Positions 21,501-32,832 are shown, counted from the first letter of the stretch. The stretch is DNA of 33,819 bases from Ectocarpus siliculosus (GCA_000310025.1 FN649748.1:1246626-1280444), one strand, 5' to 3'. Notes: a model not told the origin generated them from the sequence alone. Numbers and translations are program-made.

Positions 21501-24500
21501 CAGCAACAGCAGGAAAACTCGGCCTATCCAAACACGCACCCCGCCCAGAAATCTTCTGCCGATATTTCCACCTGCTGCCGCCTCAACCTTGTCACGAACC
21601 GATTGTACGGACGACTACCAACAGCAGCAATAGTAGGCTCCCCCACGTGTGACCAATCTAAACAGAACTCTTCCCTCACCGACGGCAGGAGGGTCGACGT
21701 GTGGCCGGCCATGAGGGCCGCGTGCGCTTCCACGAGGCCGCCGAAGAGCTTGAGCGCCGCGGCCACGACCCTGAAGTTGACGTCCCGCGTGCGCTCCGCG
21801 ATCACGGTCTCCACCCGTCTGGACGCCGGCCTCGACTCCAGCACGAACTTCCCGCCCTCGCCCCTCTCACCAGAGTCGCTACCGCTGCTGCCGCCTCCGC
21901 CGCCTTCCACGGTTAGGAGGTTCTGCATGCTCTCTAGAGCCTCTGTTCGTGTGCCCCAGTGGGACGCGCCGGCTTGGTCTGCAAGGTCGTCCATCTAAAA
22001 ACGGAGTCGGAAAACCGGAGGGTGCGTTAGGGGAAACGGGGAGAGCTCAGCACGAAATGGACTGGCCGCCTCAGAAAGGAACAGCGTTTTAAGTTTCAAA
22101 GGGGCTACTGGGTCTTCATAGAATCAGAGGTGGCAGCGAGAGAAGCTGCCCCGCTTGCACAACAACAGAGAGCCGGGTTTGCATACACCGTACACCAGCG
22201 CGCCTCACGTCACACGATGGGAAAAAGGATTGATCTACATCATTCCTTAGGTTGTAAAAATATTCGGGTCTTGCGTCCTCTGCCTTTTCACCTGGCGCAA
22301 CACGTGCCGACGGTCGAGAACAACCGGCGCAGCGACCACGGCCCTCATCGCTCCCCCCCGGTCCGCTCTGCTCTCCCCGGCCTCCTCTTCCCGTCTCCCC
22401 ACCGCACTCGCATCCAACCGCTGCTGCTGCTGCCGCCCGACAACCCTGGCTGGCTGCACCCCCCGCTCGCCCTTGGACACACCACCGAGCGCGCCGGGGG
22501 CGTCAAAGCTTTGGGGTTCCCCTTCGCCCCCCGCCGCCGGAACCACCGACGACCTTCTCGCCACGACCCGAGCTGCGGGGAAGCGTTGGTGAAGGGCATC
22601 GCCACTTGCTGCAGCAGGTACGCGAGTCACCGTTTCACTCACACCGCCACGGGGCACGCGGAAAGCTCCAGACTTCGCCGTTGCCGGCATCATCGTCGCG
22701 GCAACCTCTCCCTCACTCCCGCCGCCGCCGCCGCCGCCTGCGACGCGTAATGCCGACGAAGCGCTCCTGTTCTTGCTGCCATCCCCACCACCACCGCCGC
22801 CGCCCACAGCGTCGAAGGCGCTACCCGCGCCGAAAGAAAACGCGTTGCCGTTGTCGGCGACATCCATCGTGCCGTCGTGCGCGGCCGGCGCTCGCCCAGG
22901 GGGCCGGGTTCTCCTCGCCGGCGCTCCGCCTCCCGGACGCAAAACCCTACCGCTACCACCACCGCCGCTATCGGCAGCAGCACCGCGATCGACCTTCACC
23001 CTTGCGGACGACGACCTCGCCGCACCTCCCGCCGCCGTCGCCAGCCCACCCTCGCCGTCGAAGGCGGCACTGGCCGGCCGTCTCTGGGCGAACTGATGGG
23101 CGCCGCTGCTGGTGGAGGGGGGACCGCCGTGGTGCGTCCCGTGCACGCGGCGAGCTACCGCCGCTGCCGCCGCCGCCGAGGATGATGCTTGGAGGTTGCT
23201 GCTGCTGCTGCTGCTGCTCATCCGGCTGGCGGAGACGTCGGTGGCACCGGGTGTGGTTGCGCCGCCGCCGGCGGTGATACCGCTGTTGCCGTCGTTGTTG
23301 TTGTACCCGTCAAGATCTTCCGGGTGTTCCCCAAGAGCGGGCTTTTTTTGGAGGGCGAAAAAATGGGGGGGGGAGAGAGCGAACCACGATCATGACGGAG
23401 CGAGAACGAAAGACACACTTGCTTGGGGCGCATGTGGTCGCAGGCACCGCGACGTGAGAGATCGGGCGGGTGCACCAGCAGGGACTGCAACAGCGATGAC
23501 AATGCCATACACCACAATACAGGTGATGATGACCTTACCATGCGTTAGCAAAACGCGACAGATGAAACCGACCACCAATCGAAAGAGCAAAGTACACTTC
23601 CAAGCACAGCATGGAACGCTGCTACGTGTCTTCTTGTTTCACGACTGCTTATTCTTGCTCGTACCGAAAACAGCCAAGAAACGAAGAAACCTCTTCTTGC
23701 TCTGTAACAGCCTCTTGCCCTGGAAATTCCGACACGCGTACACATGAGCACTTCATGGACCAAGAGAGTTAGCTCTATTTAGGGCGTTGGAGGGTCACCT
23801 GCGGGTCCTCGGCGGCGGCGTTGGCTGCACGAACAAAAGCTTCCGCGTCGAACTCTTGGTCTTCGCGAAGAACATGCCTCTGCAAAAACCAAAGGTTAGC
23901 CAATAAGCGCGCGATGTTTGAGCGAGCACGAGCATGGGGTGTAGACTGTTTTCTCTACTGTAGAAGGGAATGTGGTACAACGTTCACGCTAAGCGGTGGG
24001 TTACGCTAGGCGCCGCTCGGCTTCAAGAGCAGCACCCCCGCACCCAATCCCCTCTCTTGTAACGTGAATTGGACGTGGATATCACCATTGCTCTTCTTCG
24101 CCGACCATATTTCCGAATGTAAAAAAATCGACAAAAATCGGGGAGGGAGCCAATCGAGATACGTGTGCGACTTGCCTGCATGGAAGGAGCCAGCGAGCCC
24201 ATGACCGACTGCGCCAAGTCCGGGAAACGGAGGTTCAGGACCCAGTAGGCACGGCGCGCCGTCGCTCTCACCGAGCTGTCCGCGTCTGCTACAGCCGCCG
24301 CCACCATATCCCTGCGAACAGAAGGGGGGACAACAATGGCCGTCCCAGGCACATCGTTGTTAACACACTCTTGCAACAAGCAATGCGTGCCGTTGCGGGG
24401 GATCTCTAGGGGGGAATGGGAAACACCAATGCGGACGTGGTCAAAGCTCAGGAGGAGTTTTGAAGAAAAGGTGTGGGTCAACATCCTACAATTGTGCACG

Positions 24501-25999
24501 ATCGGGAGGTACAGAGAGTACAAATGCGAGTTATCGCAAGCGCCGTGGACGGACTCCCAAGGCTCTCGCACAACCAAGACTATGCGCAAAAAAAACGGCC
24601 AACCGATAAGTGCAAGGAAATCTATCGACAAGGTTTTTCTAACTATGACCGCCTCCATTTTCGGCATCATCATTGGCACCTCCTTGATCTCGGAGCAATC
24701 AAGCGTTTGACCGTTGGTGTAGGCAGGGTGTGTGCGATGACTCGCACCTTGCGGCACCTTGCCCTTTGTAGAGCATCCTCTAACGCTTCGGAAAACGAAG
24801 CCAGTCGAAGAAACAAGCGGCGGAGCGAACGAACAGCAGTACTACTGCTGTAGCGAACACCAACAGCGGTGGAAAGCGAGGCGAGACAGCGACAAACAAA
24901 CAACCACACCTCAGCTGGACGGCGCATCGATCGAAGGCCGCGTCGCTCCAACGAGCGAGCGCGAGCATGGCGTAGTCGAGGCACCGCCGGCGTATCGCGG
25001 CGCTCTTGTTCTTCGCAGTGTCGACCAGATACGGCAGGAGGCGCGGGAACCCGTCCTCCGTGCACCTGCCATTTCGATCCGAATCGTAATCGTCCATTTT
25101 CAGGAGGTAGCGCGGCATAATCTCGGCAGCAACGACGGCAAGATAGTCATCAGACACGCCGAATATCGGTGTGTCGCCAGACCTCTCCCCGCATGCAAAG
25201 GTTGGCGAAGCGCTCGCTCACCGACAAGAGCTGTCATCAGCCACAATTTAGACTCGACCGACACACTTAGCATGGGGTCATGAATATAGGGCGAAGGCAA
25301 TCCCGATGACGGGGATAACGTATACCGGGTTGAATGTTGCATCAACGAGGCGTCGAATCGGTTTGACATATACTTCACATTTCTTAAAAAAAAAATAACA
25401 AATACTAAAAAAAAAAAGGGAGAAAAATCCCACGTACGCGTACCCGAAGATGGCGCGCGCGGCCTCGTCCCCCGCGGCGGCGACGACGACAGCGCGGGTC
25501 GTGTTCCGGAGCAGCTCCGGCAGCCACAGCTCGGCCAGGGCCCCGAAGTGGTCCGTCAGGCACCTGGCGAGGACGGCGACGCAGCGGCACGCCTCGCGGG
25601 CGACGGCGCTGCGGTTCTCCGACACCTGTATCCGCGCGCGCAACGCGTAACACATAGTATTGTTGCACAGACTCGTGCGTGAGAAAAAAATCATGCTCCT
25701 TGCCTGGCAGTGACCTTCTTGGATGGCATCGAAAGAGCAAGCGTCGCCTTGTCCACGCACGCGCCCACGTGCCCCCTGCGATGGACAGCATCAGAGGGTG
25801 TTCGTTGCATCGAAACCACCCCACCCTGCAAGTCCGTTTCACTCCTCAAGACACTCTTCAGAAGAGAATATACACAGCGACACAGCGACAACATTGACAA
25901 GAGTCAACGCGGCGTTTGCCTCCAAAAGGGAGGGTGTGGGGCGCAGCGGTGTTCTCCCCCTACCACGAACGGCTCACCAGTGACACTCCACCCCCACCA

Positions 26000-26058
<59 letters not shown>

Positions 26059-28817
26059 CACACACGCACCTTGTGCCCGACCATCTCGTGCACGCTGGCG
26101 CGAACGAGCCCCACCAGGAGCGCGGGGAAGTCCGAACCCCCCCCACCGAGAGCGACGCCCGCGAGTCTCCGCATGGCGGAGACCCACCTCTGCCAGTCGC
26201 TCTCGTGCTCGAGACCCGCCTTCACCGCTTCCACCTCACGGCGCACGTCGCGCTCGGTGTACACCGTCACGGCCACCTGTTCGGCCGTGAACGGGTGTTC
26301 CAATTATTCGGGCCGCCAGAAACAACAGGCTTGTCAGGTGATGAGTCGCCGCGTACGAAAGTGGGGCACACGACGCTGCACAGAGACGTTGATAAAACAT
26401 CGCGGGGTCATTCGACAAAATAGGGGGTGCGCGAAAGGGACTGAAGGGTACGTAGCTTCCCAGTCCCCAGTCTCCGATAGATGATACAAGAACGTGCTAC
26501 ATAGGTGTGCACACATTCCAAAAAAAAGTAAACACACATCATAACACGCAGGAGACGTAATGTACACCTGCCACGCGTGCTTGTGAATGTTTGCTTTGTG
26601 ACCTGTAGCGCCCAAGATCTGTCTTCTTGAACGAAGTGCGTAGTGCGGTCAACGAATCTCGTGCTACGAAAGTCACGGGTTTGAATACACAACACTTATA
26701 GAAATGGCAGAGGGCAAAAGGGGTGCTTGCCAAGTGTATCCCCCGAGATCATTCTTCTGGACATTGTTGTGGACGTTGGTGTGCATGCATGCTTGTCCCT
26801 GTCCCCTGAAACGGCATGACTCACGAAACTACGGTACCTCAACAACAACCGACCGACCGACCGACTGGCGACAGCAGTACCCTACCACCGTGTACCCCCT
26901 AAAACAGATCCTCGTTCGTACCAGCGGTTCCAACGCGGAAAAAGCCGATTCTTCCCCACCGCTGCCCAGCGCCAAACCCCGCGGGCTGTTCCCGATCAAG
27001 GACGTAGGGGAACCCGCGCGACTGGCGCCACCACCACGCCCGGCCGCTTCCCCACCGGTCGGTGTAGGCGCTCCTCGCTCTCCTTCTGGTACGCCTGCCC
27101 CCGCCCGCGTCAAGACAGACGTAGTTCCTCCCCGTCCCCCCTTTCCCGCGGCCGTCGGCCTTCTTCTTCTGGTCGCCGTCGTGAGGCGAGCGCCGCCGCC
27201 GTTGGCGTTACCGTGACCAGCAGCAGCAGCGCGATGTACCGTCGTTGCTGCTTGTGCGGCGGCGGCGGCGGCCGCGCCGGAACGGAACGATGTTTGCGGC
27301 TCGGGAGTGATCGGTGACAGCAGGCCTGCTGTGGCAGCGGCGCCTTCGGTGAAGGCGAAGCCCGTTTCTCCGCCGCCGCCGCCGCCAGTGGCGCTGCCGC
27401 TCCCGGCGTCCCGAAGAGCCGAGAGCGCTACTCGCCGGACCCCCTTCGCCTCCAGCTGGGCCTGGAGAAGAGCGAGCGGGGAGGGGCGGTGCGCAAGATT
27501 AGAGACAGGGCGGAGTAACCGCAATTCACCCGCATAAAAAAAATCTGCACTTCTGTCGGTTCGGGGTGCTCGTCGCCAAAGCGATGATCTTGACTTGTTT
27601 CGCGGTATCTGTGCTGTCCTGAACACGCGTGCTCTGATGGGGCATAGCAACGATTGCTTGAACGTGCGGTGATAGATAGATGTGTACAGTAACGGCAAAG
27701 TGTGTGCATCTATCTTGATCCGCTTGCGAGGGTCACCAGAAAGCGCGAATGCAACAGACTACTGGCTTCCAACTACGTTTGCGCTGCTTCTCCACGTCTC
27801 GGAAGACCGTGACAGGTCAACTGCTGTTTCGCCCAGCCCACAACAAACCACGACGGAAGGTACGGACCGTTAAGGCGGCCTCACGCAACCGCACACACAC
27901 ACAAACTGACGTCCCTTCGTTGGCTAGCGCGGTTGATGCTAATTGGAAGACATACATACACACTTCCCACACCGTTGAAGAGGACACCGCTATCGAAACC
28001 TCGACCCACTCACCAACAGAATTGGACCGCCGTTCCCTGCGAGCATCCCGACCACCCTCGTCGCCGCCGCCAGCGCTTCCTGCCGCACCTGGGAGGCCGA
28101 GTCGTTGAGTGCATCCGCCAACAGTCCTGCCAGCAAGGACGACTCTGTTTCCGCCGCCACACCCCCCCGCTGCTGCTGCTGCTGCTGCTGGTGGATGCTG
28201 TTGATGCCGGCGGGGTCCAGCTCTGCGACGCGCCCGAGGTACGCCACTAGCCGCTCCCGAACGCGCCAGTTCCGGTGCCCGGCGAAGTGCCGCTGCAGCG
28301 AGGAGACGATGTCACGGCCCCCGGCGACCGCTGGGTCGCTAACGGCCAGCAGCAAGTCGATGCCCTTCTCCTGCACGGCAGCCTTGGAGTTGCCGAGGCA
28401 CTCTACCACCGCCGGCGTGATCAGGGACAGGAACGGCGTTATGCTGCTGTTGGCGCTGCCATTGCGGCCGGAGGCGGCGGCGGCGGCGGTGGCGGCGGTG
28501 GCGGTGCGGCCCACTGGTGTCTGACGAGCGGCGTCTTGCTCGATGACCCGGGTGACGAGGCTCTCCAGGCAGGCCAGGCTCGCGCGGCAGACCTTGAAGT
28601 TGTTGTCTCGCAGGGTGCGTACGAGCGGAGCCACTATCTGCTGCCACGAGTTGTCGTCGTTGTTGCAGGCTAGGCCCCCTCCCGAAGCTGTCTCGGATGA
28701 TGATCGCGGCGGTTGCGACTGCAAGGCTGCTCCCAGATCTTCCAGAACCTGCAGGCGGCGCTTGGTGTTCTTGGAGTCTAGCTCGCTTGCCCAAGCGCTT
28801 AAGCTGGAGGCGTCCAT
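18522..28817 (-). CDS. CLASP: CLASP-family microtubule-binding protein, eleven exons
   Basis: Minus-strand exons: 28817-28014, 27461-26922, 26276-26070, 25625-25438, 25065-24910, 24311-24176, 23879-23799, 23341-22292, 21994-21680, 21171-19216 and 18752-18522. All join in phase to about 1887 residues. CLASPs bind tubulin through TOG domains made of HEAT repeats and promote microtubule rescue and stabilisation at plus ends, cortex and kinetochores. TOG1-like: about 1-290 (starts MDASSLSAWASELDSKNTKR). CLASP_N/TOG2: about 440-700 (VYTERDVRREVE, NRSAVAREACRCVAVLAR, RATARRAYWVLNLRFPDLA). A 350-residue Gly/Ala/Ser linker in exon 8 follows. TOG3: about 1055-1315. C-terminal HEAT domain: about 1560-1850 (HRKIEALSSL, EEALLPFLANFPTNRLKL). 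I see no SxIP end-binding motif. Intron 6 is GC-AG. The exon 8 acceptor (23342) is the least certain join. Confidence 0.9.
21263..21304 (+). repeat. GA-rich and poly-G tract in CLASP intron 9
   Basis: (GA)n interrupted by GATA, then a run of about 13 G, on the plus strand. On the gene strand this is a C then CT run, about 95-130 bases downstream of nothing coding and upstream-side of the exon 10 start at 21171 (gene orientation: exon 10 begins after the intron, so the tract lies outside, on the exon-9 side of its acceptor). It may act as a long pyrimidine tract for the acceptor at 21172. Confidence 0.6.
23880..24175 (-). other. GC-AG intron of CLASP (intron 6, 296 bases)
   Basis: On the minus strand, exon 6 ends CCATGCAG and the intron begins GCAAGT, the classical GC donor with otherwise perfect U1 match (CAG/GCAAGT). 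The acceptor is TTTTTGCAG before AGGCATG. Both sides are phase 0 and the flanking protein continues the TOG2 domain. The nearest GT (GTCGCA, four bases further) fits the donor consensus poorly and would break the phase. Confidence 0.8.
26003..26054 (+). repeat. (CT)26 microsatellite next to CLASP intron 3 donor
   Basis: Twenty-six CT units on the plus strand, (GA)26 on the gene strand. The tract begins only about 15 bases inside intron 3, after the donor GTGCGTGTGTGTATGA at 26069. A purine-rich run this close to a 5' splice site could act as a splicing enhancer and can form triplex DNA. It is non-coding. Confidence 0.9.
28170..28190 (+). repeat. (CTG)7 coding for seven Gln in CLASP TOG1
   Basis: Seven CTG units on the plus strand read as CAG (Gln) in CLASP exon 1, between NSIH and RGG, in a loop between HEAT helices. 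Confidence 0.85.
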
Positions 28818-29594
28818 CCTCCCTGCCTTCCCCTAAGCCAAGAAGTCGTGGCGTTGCCCTCTCCTTTGGCTGGCTCGCTGCTGTCTCCCTCGCCTACACT
28901 CAATCTATCTCGGCAATGGTTCTCGGCGATTGCCGTTGGCTATTTTAGGAGCGTTTGAAACTCCCCCTTTTCTCTCTTGTCGTGCTGCAACAAGTGCCTG
29001 CTGCCTGCCTTGCAGCTGCTTTGGCTCAGCGAAGCTATGAGACAATTAGGTGTGTTGCGTCCTCTCCAGCCCTAGTGTGCCATATAATACAACGGCGCCA
29101 GCGGGTGCAAGGCTGCTCTGTGCTGCTGTGGGGTTTGGTATATGATGTGTTGTGTGTGTTTGGGACCGGGGGGGTGCACCAACCGCTTTTGGACGAGGGT
29201 ATGCACATTCAATCAACCGCTTTCTCTCTGTCTCCGTCTCCCCCACGTCTGTCTCTCGTGCCGTCGTCTGTCGTGTCTTGCTCGTAGCAGCAGCACAGCA
29301 GAGAAAGCAATGCACTAGAGTGACGATTGGCCAAAAGAGAGAGAGAGCGGTACAGGGTCCAGGTGCGTCGTCTTGGATGGACGGGTAGCTTGGTTCGGGA
29401 GGGAGAGAGCAAGGAAACAACAACAACAAAGGGCATAGATAGGTGGTCATCGGTCTGCTTATTACAGACGCGAATAAAACACACTTTTTCCTCTTGTCTG
29501 CGCAACCGGAAAAAAGGAGACCAGCAGGAGAGACGAGCGAACAAAAAGGCAGGCAACACACCCACCCACAACGCGAGCAGCAGGGAGCTCAGGA
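28818..29594. promoter_or_regulatory. divergent promoter region, CLASP (-) and kinase (+)
   Basis: The ATG codons of the two head-to-head genes are 777 bases apart, so both promoters and leaders share this stretch. It holds CATATAATAC at about 29081, a GA run near 29338-29347, and an AC/GA-rich, presumably transcribed leader before the kinase ATG. No coding sequence is supported. Confidence 0.5.
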
Positions 29595-29786
29595 ATGAGC
29601 AGCTCTCTGGCCGATGCGTCCTTGCTGGGCAGCACGCAGAACGGCGACGCCATGGGCTCGGGAGACAACGCGCTCAGCTTCAATGACAGCGACTTTTACC
29701 TGAACATGGACGATGTCGACATCGGTCCCCAGATTGGGCAGGGAGCCTTTTCCAAGGTCTACTTGGGACGTTACTTCGGGGAGCTG
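29595..29786 (+). CDS. protein kinase, first exon only (catalytic part not in window)
   Basis: The ATG at 29595 opens 64 residues ending at the donor GAGCTG/GTAAGA (29787). After a Ser/Asp-rich lead comes MDDVDIGPQIGQGAFSKVYL, a standard glycine-rich ATP-binding loop (GxGxFxxV, residues 48-55), followed by GRYFGEL. The wording is like tyrosine-kinase-like (TKL/Raf-type) Ser/Thr kinases, in which the next strand should carry VAVK. No exon with VAVK, HRD or DFG can be recognised in the remaining 4 kb, so either intron 1 is longer than 4 kb or the gene is broken. The start and the loop are clear; the substrate and subfamily are not. Confidence 0.7.
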
Positions 29787-30413
29787 GTAAGAGAGAGAGA
29801 GATAGAGATAACAAATAAGGGTGTGCGCACACCGAAGCCCCACCGTGCCTGCGTTTGGGAGGGGCTGCTGTTTCATGTTCTACAGCAGCCGTTAGAACCC
29901 AGAGTTTGATGGCCGGTGCAGGCAGGCAGGTTCGTTGATGCGCATCGCAACCGACGCTCCTCCAACAGGGCTTGTTCTGTTGGTGAGCCGATATTACCGT
30001 CTCTCTGTACGACGTACTGCTGTGCATACCAAGAACCGTTCGCTCCCAAAAAAAGGCAAACATGTTCGCAAGACCCGGGGTTGCCACGATGCCGCACACA
30101 CGATAACACGACAAGGCAGTAGCTTTTGGGGCGGTTGGGGTCTAACGTAGGCCTTGCTGGCTGCTTGCACTTGCGGGCAGGACTAGCAAGCTGTGGGATC
30201 AGTGATGTCGGCACACCATGCCTACTCTTATTTATACTACAAAAAGGTCGCGCGGAAGCTTCTCCGTTAGGTAAAAGGAGCCAGCCGGCTGCTGCAAACG
30301 CCCGCCGCCCCGCAGCCCCGCCCGCGACCAGTGGCTTCGTTTTTGTTGATGGAAGGGATTACAAACGTGTATCGGTCAATTGGGGATGCGAATGCTTGCA
30401 GTTGCTTTCGAAA

Positions 30414-30513
30414 CGCACAGACCGCGAAGTTGTCCCATCGAGTTTGGTGTGGAACGAAGTGTCCGCACAGACAGCGAAGTTGTCCCATCGAGTTTGGTGC
30501 GGCACGAAGTGTG
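30414..30513 (+). repeat. two 50-base tandem units
   Basis: Units 30414-30463 and 30464-30513 both run from CGCACAGAC through GCGAAGTTGTCCCATCGAG to CACGAAGTGT or AACGAAGTGT, with about four differences. A short GT run follows. Non-coding. Confidence 0.85.
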
Positions 30514-30971
30514 TGTGTGTCGTGTGGAGCTTCTTGTTGTGACGAGGAGGAGAAAGAGCGAGCCTGCCAGGGTGGCGGGTGGTGGGAAAGCAAAGAAAAG
30601 ACCCTCCACCGAAAGACGAAAAATTACAAGAATTCTTATTTTGCGTCCGATAATCTAAGTACACAGAGCAAACTCCACGTGTTTTGGGGAATCGGCTGTC
30701 CTTCATCAGTTCATCGGCACCTAGATGCATACAGCAGCAGTATTTGTGCGATCCTATCTCTGCACTGCCCCAACACAGATCGCACCTGTACCAGCTACTC
30801 CGTACAATACAAGCTTCTTACTCACACATCTCGAACGGGTGTAGTGTTTCTGTGAGGTTACGTTTACTTTCTTACAATAAAACACAGCACGCCCATATTT
30901 CTCTCCCTTCCCCCCTGGGGTAGGGCAGCAAGCAAGCGAAGCGAGACAAACCACAGCAGTGCAATAGTCAG

Positions 30972-31108
30972 ATGTTGTTGTTGTTGTTGGTGTTGTTGTT
31001 CATGTTGTCTTCCCACTTGAAAAACTTGAAAAACCGTTCGGTCTCCGCTAAGACTCTCTGAACGTCCGTACTGGTGGTGCAACTGACGCGGACTTCTTCC
31101 GTGGTTGC
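30972..31108 (+). repeat. diverged direct repeat, copy 1
   Basis: Starts with (GTT)n, then TGTCTTC, AAAAACCGTTC, GTCCGTACTG, TGACGCGG and CCGTGGT. The same blocks recur in order at 31923-32034, about 950 bases downstream. Confidence 0.6.
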
Positions 31109-31442
31109 AAAGAGAGGGGTGCAAGCTTAACCTTCTTACAGCAGTATATTGTATAGAAATAAAGCAAAAATGGACCCCGAGGAGAGTCCTCCAAAAGACG
31201 CGTGCGTTTTCGAGTGTGACAGATACTGCTGCCGACGACACGAGTTTAATCCGCATTCTCCGACTCTGTGTGCTCCTCAAACGTTGTTTTGCTGGCCGCA
31301 AACTCTTGTTCATCTTGGTTGTCGCAATTAATTAACGTTTGGTCGATACAATCATCAGTGTCCTCCGCTTGGTGGAATAGACTATACAACAAGCACTGCT
31401 GCTATATGCAAGTACATGCCTAGCAGGGCAACGGGGGGCGTG

Positions 31443-31460
31443 CGATCGATCGATCGATCG
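31443..31460 (+). repeat. (CGAT)4 microsatellite
   Basis: CGATCGATCGATCGATCG, a short self-complementary tetranucleotide run. Confidence 0.9.
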
Positions 31461-31822
31461 GTGGCCGAGGCCCTCCTGCGCCGCAAGAGTTAGTTGCAAA
31501 TACAGGCGGTTGAGATTTAATCACGCGTGTTTTTTCAGCAGACGGGAGGCACCACACGGGCAGAGGAAGAGACCATCCATCGCCCCGGCCCCTTGTTTGG
31601 GACCCTTAGTAGCTGTGGTACGCATAGCATGCACATGATGCAAACGTTTTCAAAGACCTTGTTTACCACACGACGGGGGGGGTCACAAGATTGGCAATAC
31701 ATTTTAACATAGATGATAATAGATTCCTCGCGTTGCTGAATTGGCGAGGCGCCATCTTTGATTCCTGTCTATTTATTTTAGGCTGCTGGGCTTGCATTCG
31801 AGAGCATGAGATCAAATACATG

Positions 31823-31824
<2 letters not shown>

Positions 31825-31866
<42 letters not shown>
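31825..31866 (+). repeat. (CTG)14 microsatellite
   Basis: Fourteen CTG units in non-coding sequence, just before repeat copy 2 at 31923. As with the other long triplet runs in the window, CTG is on the plus strand. Confidence 0.9.
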
Positions 31867-31867
<1 letters not shown>

Positions 31868-31922
31868 GTGTGGGGAAAATATCTACCAAGCGATGTCATC
31901 ATCTTTCTTTCGATGCGGACCG

Positions 31923-32034
31923 TTGTTGTTGTTGTTGTTGTCTTCATATTAAAAACCGTTCCGATCTCTCTCTACATAGTACCTTCATATGTCCGTACTG
32001 ATCCAACACTTGACGCGGTCGATTGCCGTGGTCA
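31923..32034 (+). repeat. diverged direct repeat, copy 2
   Basis: Second copy of 30972-31108: (GTT)n, TGTCTTC, AAAAACCGTTC, GTCCGTACTG, TGACGCGG, CCGTGGT. Confidence 0.6.
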
Positions 32035-32254
32035 CAGGCTAACTTGCCCTAAAAAAGGTACACTCATATAAACTGCCGCCGAGGGGTCCGCAAGTCAATA
32101 GAAATCAACGACAGATATTCTGGAGCCCTCCGCTATCTCTGGGCGCTATGCGAGGTATCAACTGAGACTAGGAGTCACTATCACGGGCCAGAAAGAGGTA
32201 CACCCCCTTGGTTCAATATTGGTGCTTCACACGCAAGCAGAGACTAGCCGTTCG

Positions 32255-32330
32255 CCCCGGTGGTCTAGTTGGTATCCTCGAAACCTTCTAGAGGTCAGGT
32301 GAGGGGTTTGAATCCCGGCGTAAGCGAGCT
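32255..32330 (+). repeat. tRNA-related sequence (SINE-like head or decayed tRNA)
   Basis: TGGTCTAGTTGGTA (32261-32274) matches the tRNA D-arm/A box, and GGTTTGAATCC (32305-32315) matches the T-arm/B box with one key C-to-T change. The spacing is normal for a tRNA. However, the first and last seven bases do not pair and the T stem keeps only about three pairs, so it cannot be a working tRNA. A pol III promoter-bearing SINE or a tRNA pseudogene is more likely. Confidence 0.45.
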
Positions 32331-32361
32331 TTTCTTGCAAAGTGAGTTTTTCTCTCGCTTC

Positions 32362-32510
32362 CGCTCCTGGCCTAGTGGATAGCGCTTGTTCGTGTGTACA
32401 CAGAGGGAAGAGAGTGCTGAACTCTTCTCGCATTAAAAATCGAAGGCAAAGTACCGCAGAAGGGGAGGGTAGAGAGGGGCTCTTCTGTGTGACCACGGGT
32501 TGGAGTAAAT
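32362..32510 (+). repeat. second tRNA-like A box with distant B-like box
   Basis: GCTCCTGGCCTAGTGGATAGCGC (first part at 32364-32386) looks like a tRNA 5' half with an A box. A weak B-like GGGTTGGAGT follows at 32497-32506, about 120 bases later. With the unit at 32255 this could be a dimeric SINE, or two decayed tRNA fragments. Confidence 0.3.
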
Positions 32511-32832
32511 GGCACTAGTGCTGTGAGCGCTGATTTGAAGTCAAGACAAAAAAAATGACAGAGACAAGGCCATGGCACAGAAAAAGAGAGAAAAAGACCA
32601 CGCTGAAAATACGTTTGAAAACTGAGGGAGATTGTATGCCCTACGACTAACAGGGTGCCACACACAAAACGCCCCGACTACCCAACAGTACCTAACACCT
32701 TTCCTCTGCACCTTCCCAACATAGCATATATGAGACACACAAGACAGCTACCAAACTGTTTTGTTGAGCCTGTTACCCGCAGGGGAGATGTCCCTATATG
32801 CTGTCTGGAAATCGTAGACATACAGGTACTTT

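Noticed and set aside
19110-23277. Several long open frames on the plus strand opposite CLASP
   Set aside because: They are low-complexity Pro/Arg/Ala shadows of GC-rich CLASP exons on the minus strand, with no domains.
31541-31616. Second exon of the kinase
   Set aside because: Splice signals and phase fit, but the peptide lacks the expected VAVK strand and looks unlike any kinase.
32255-32330. Functional tRNA gene
   Set aside because: A and B boxes are present, but the acceptor stem does not pair and the T stem is broken.
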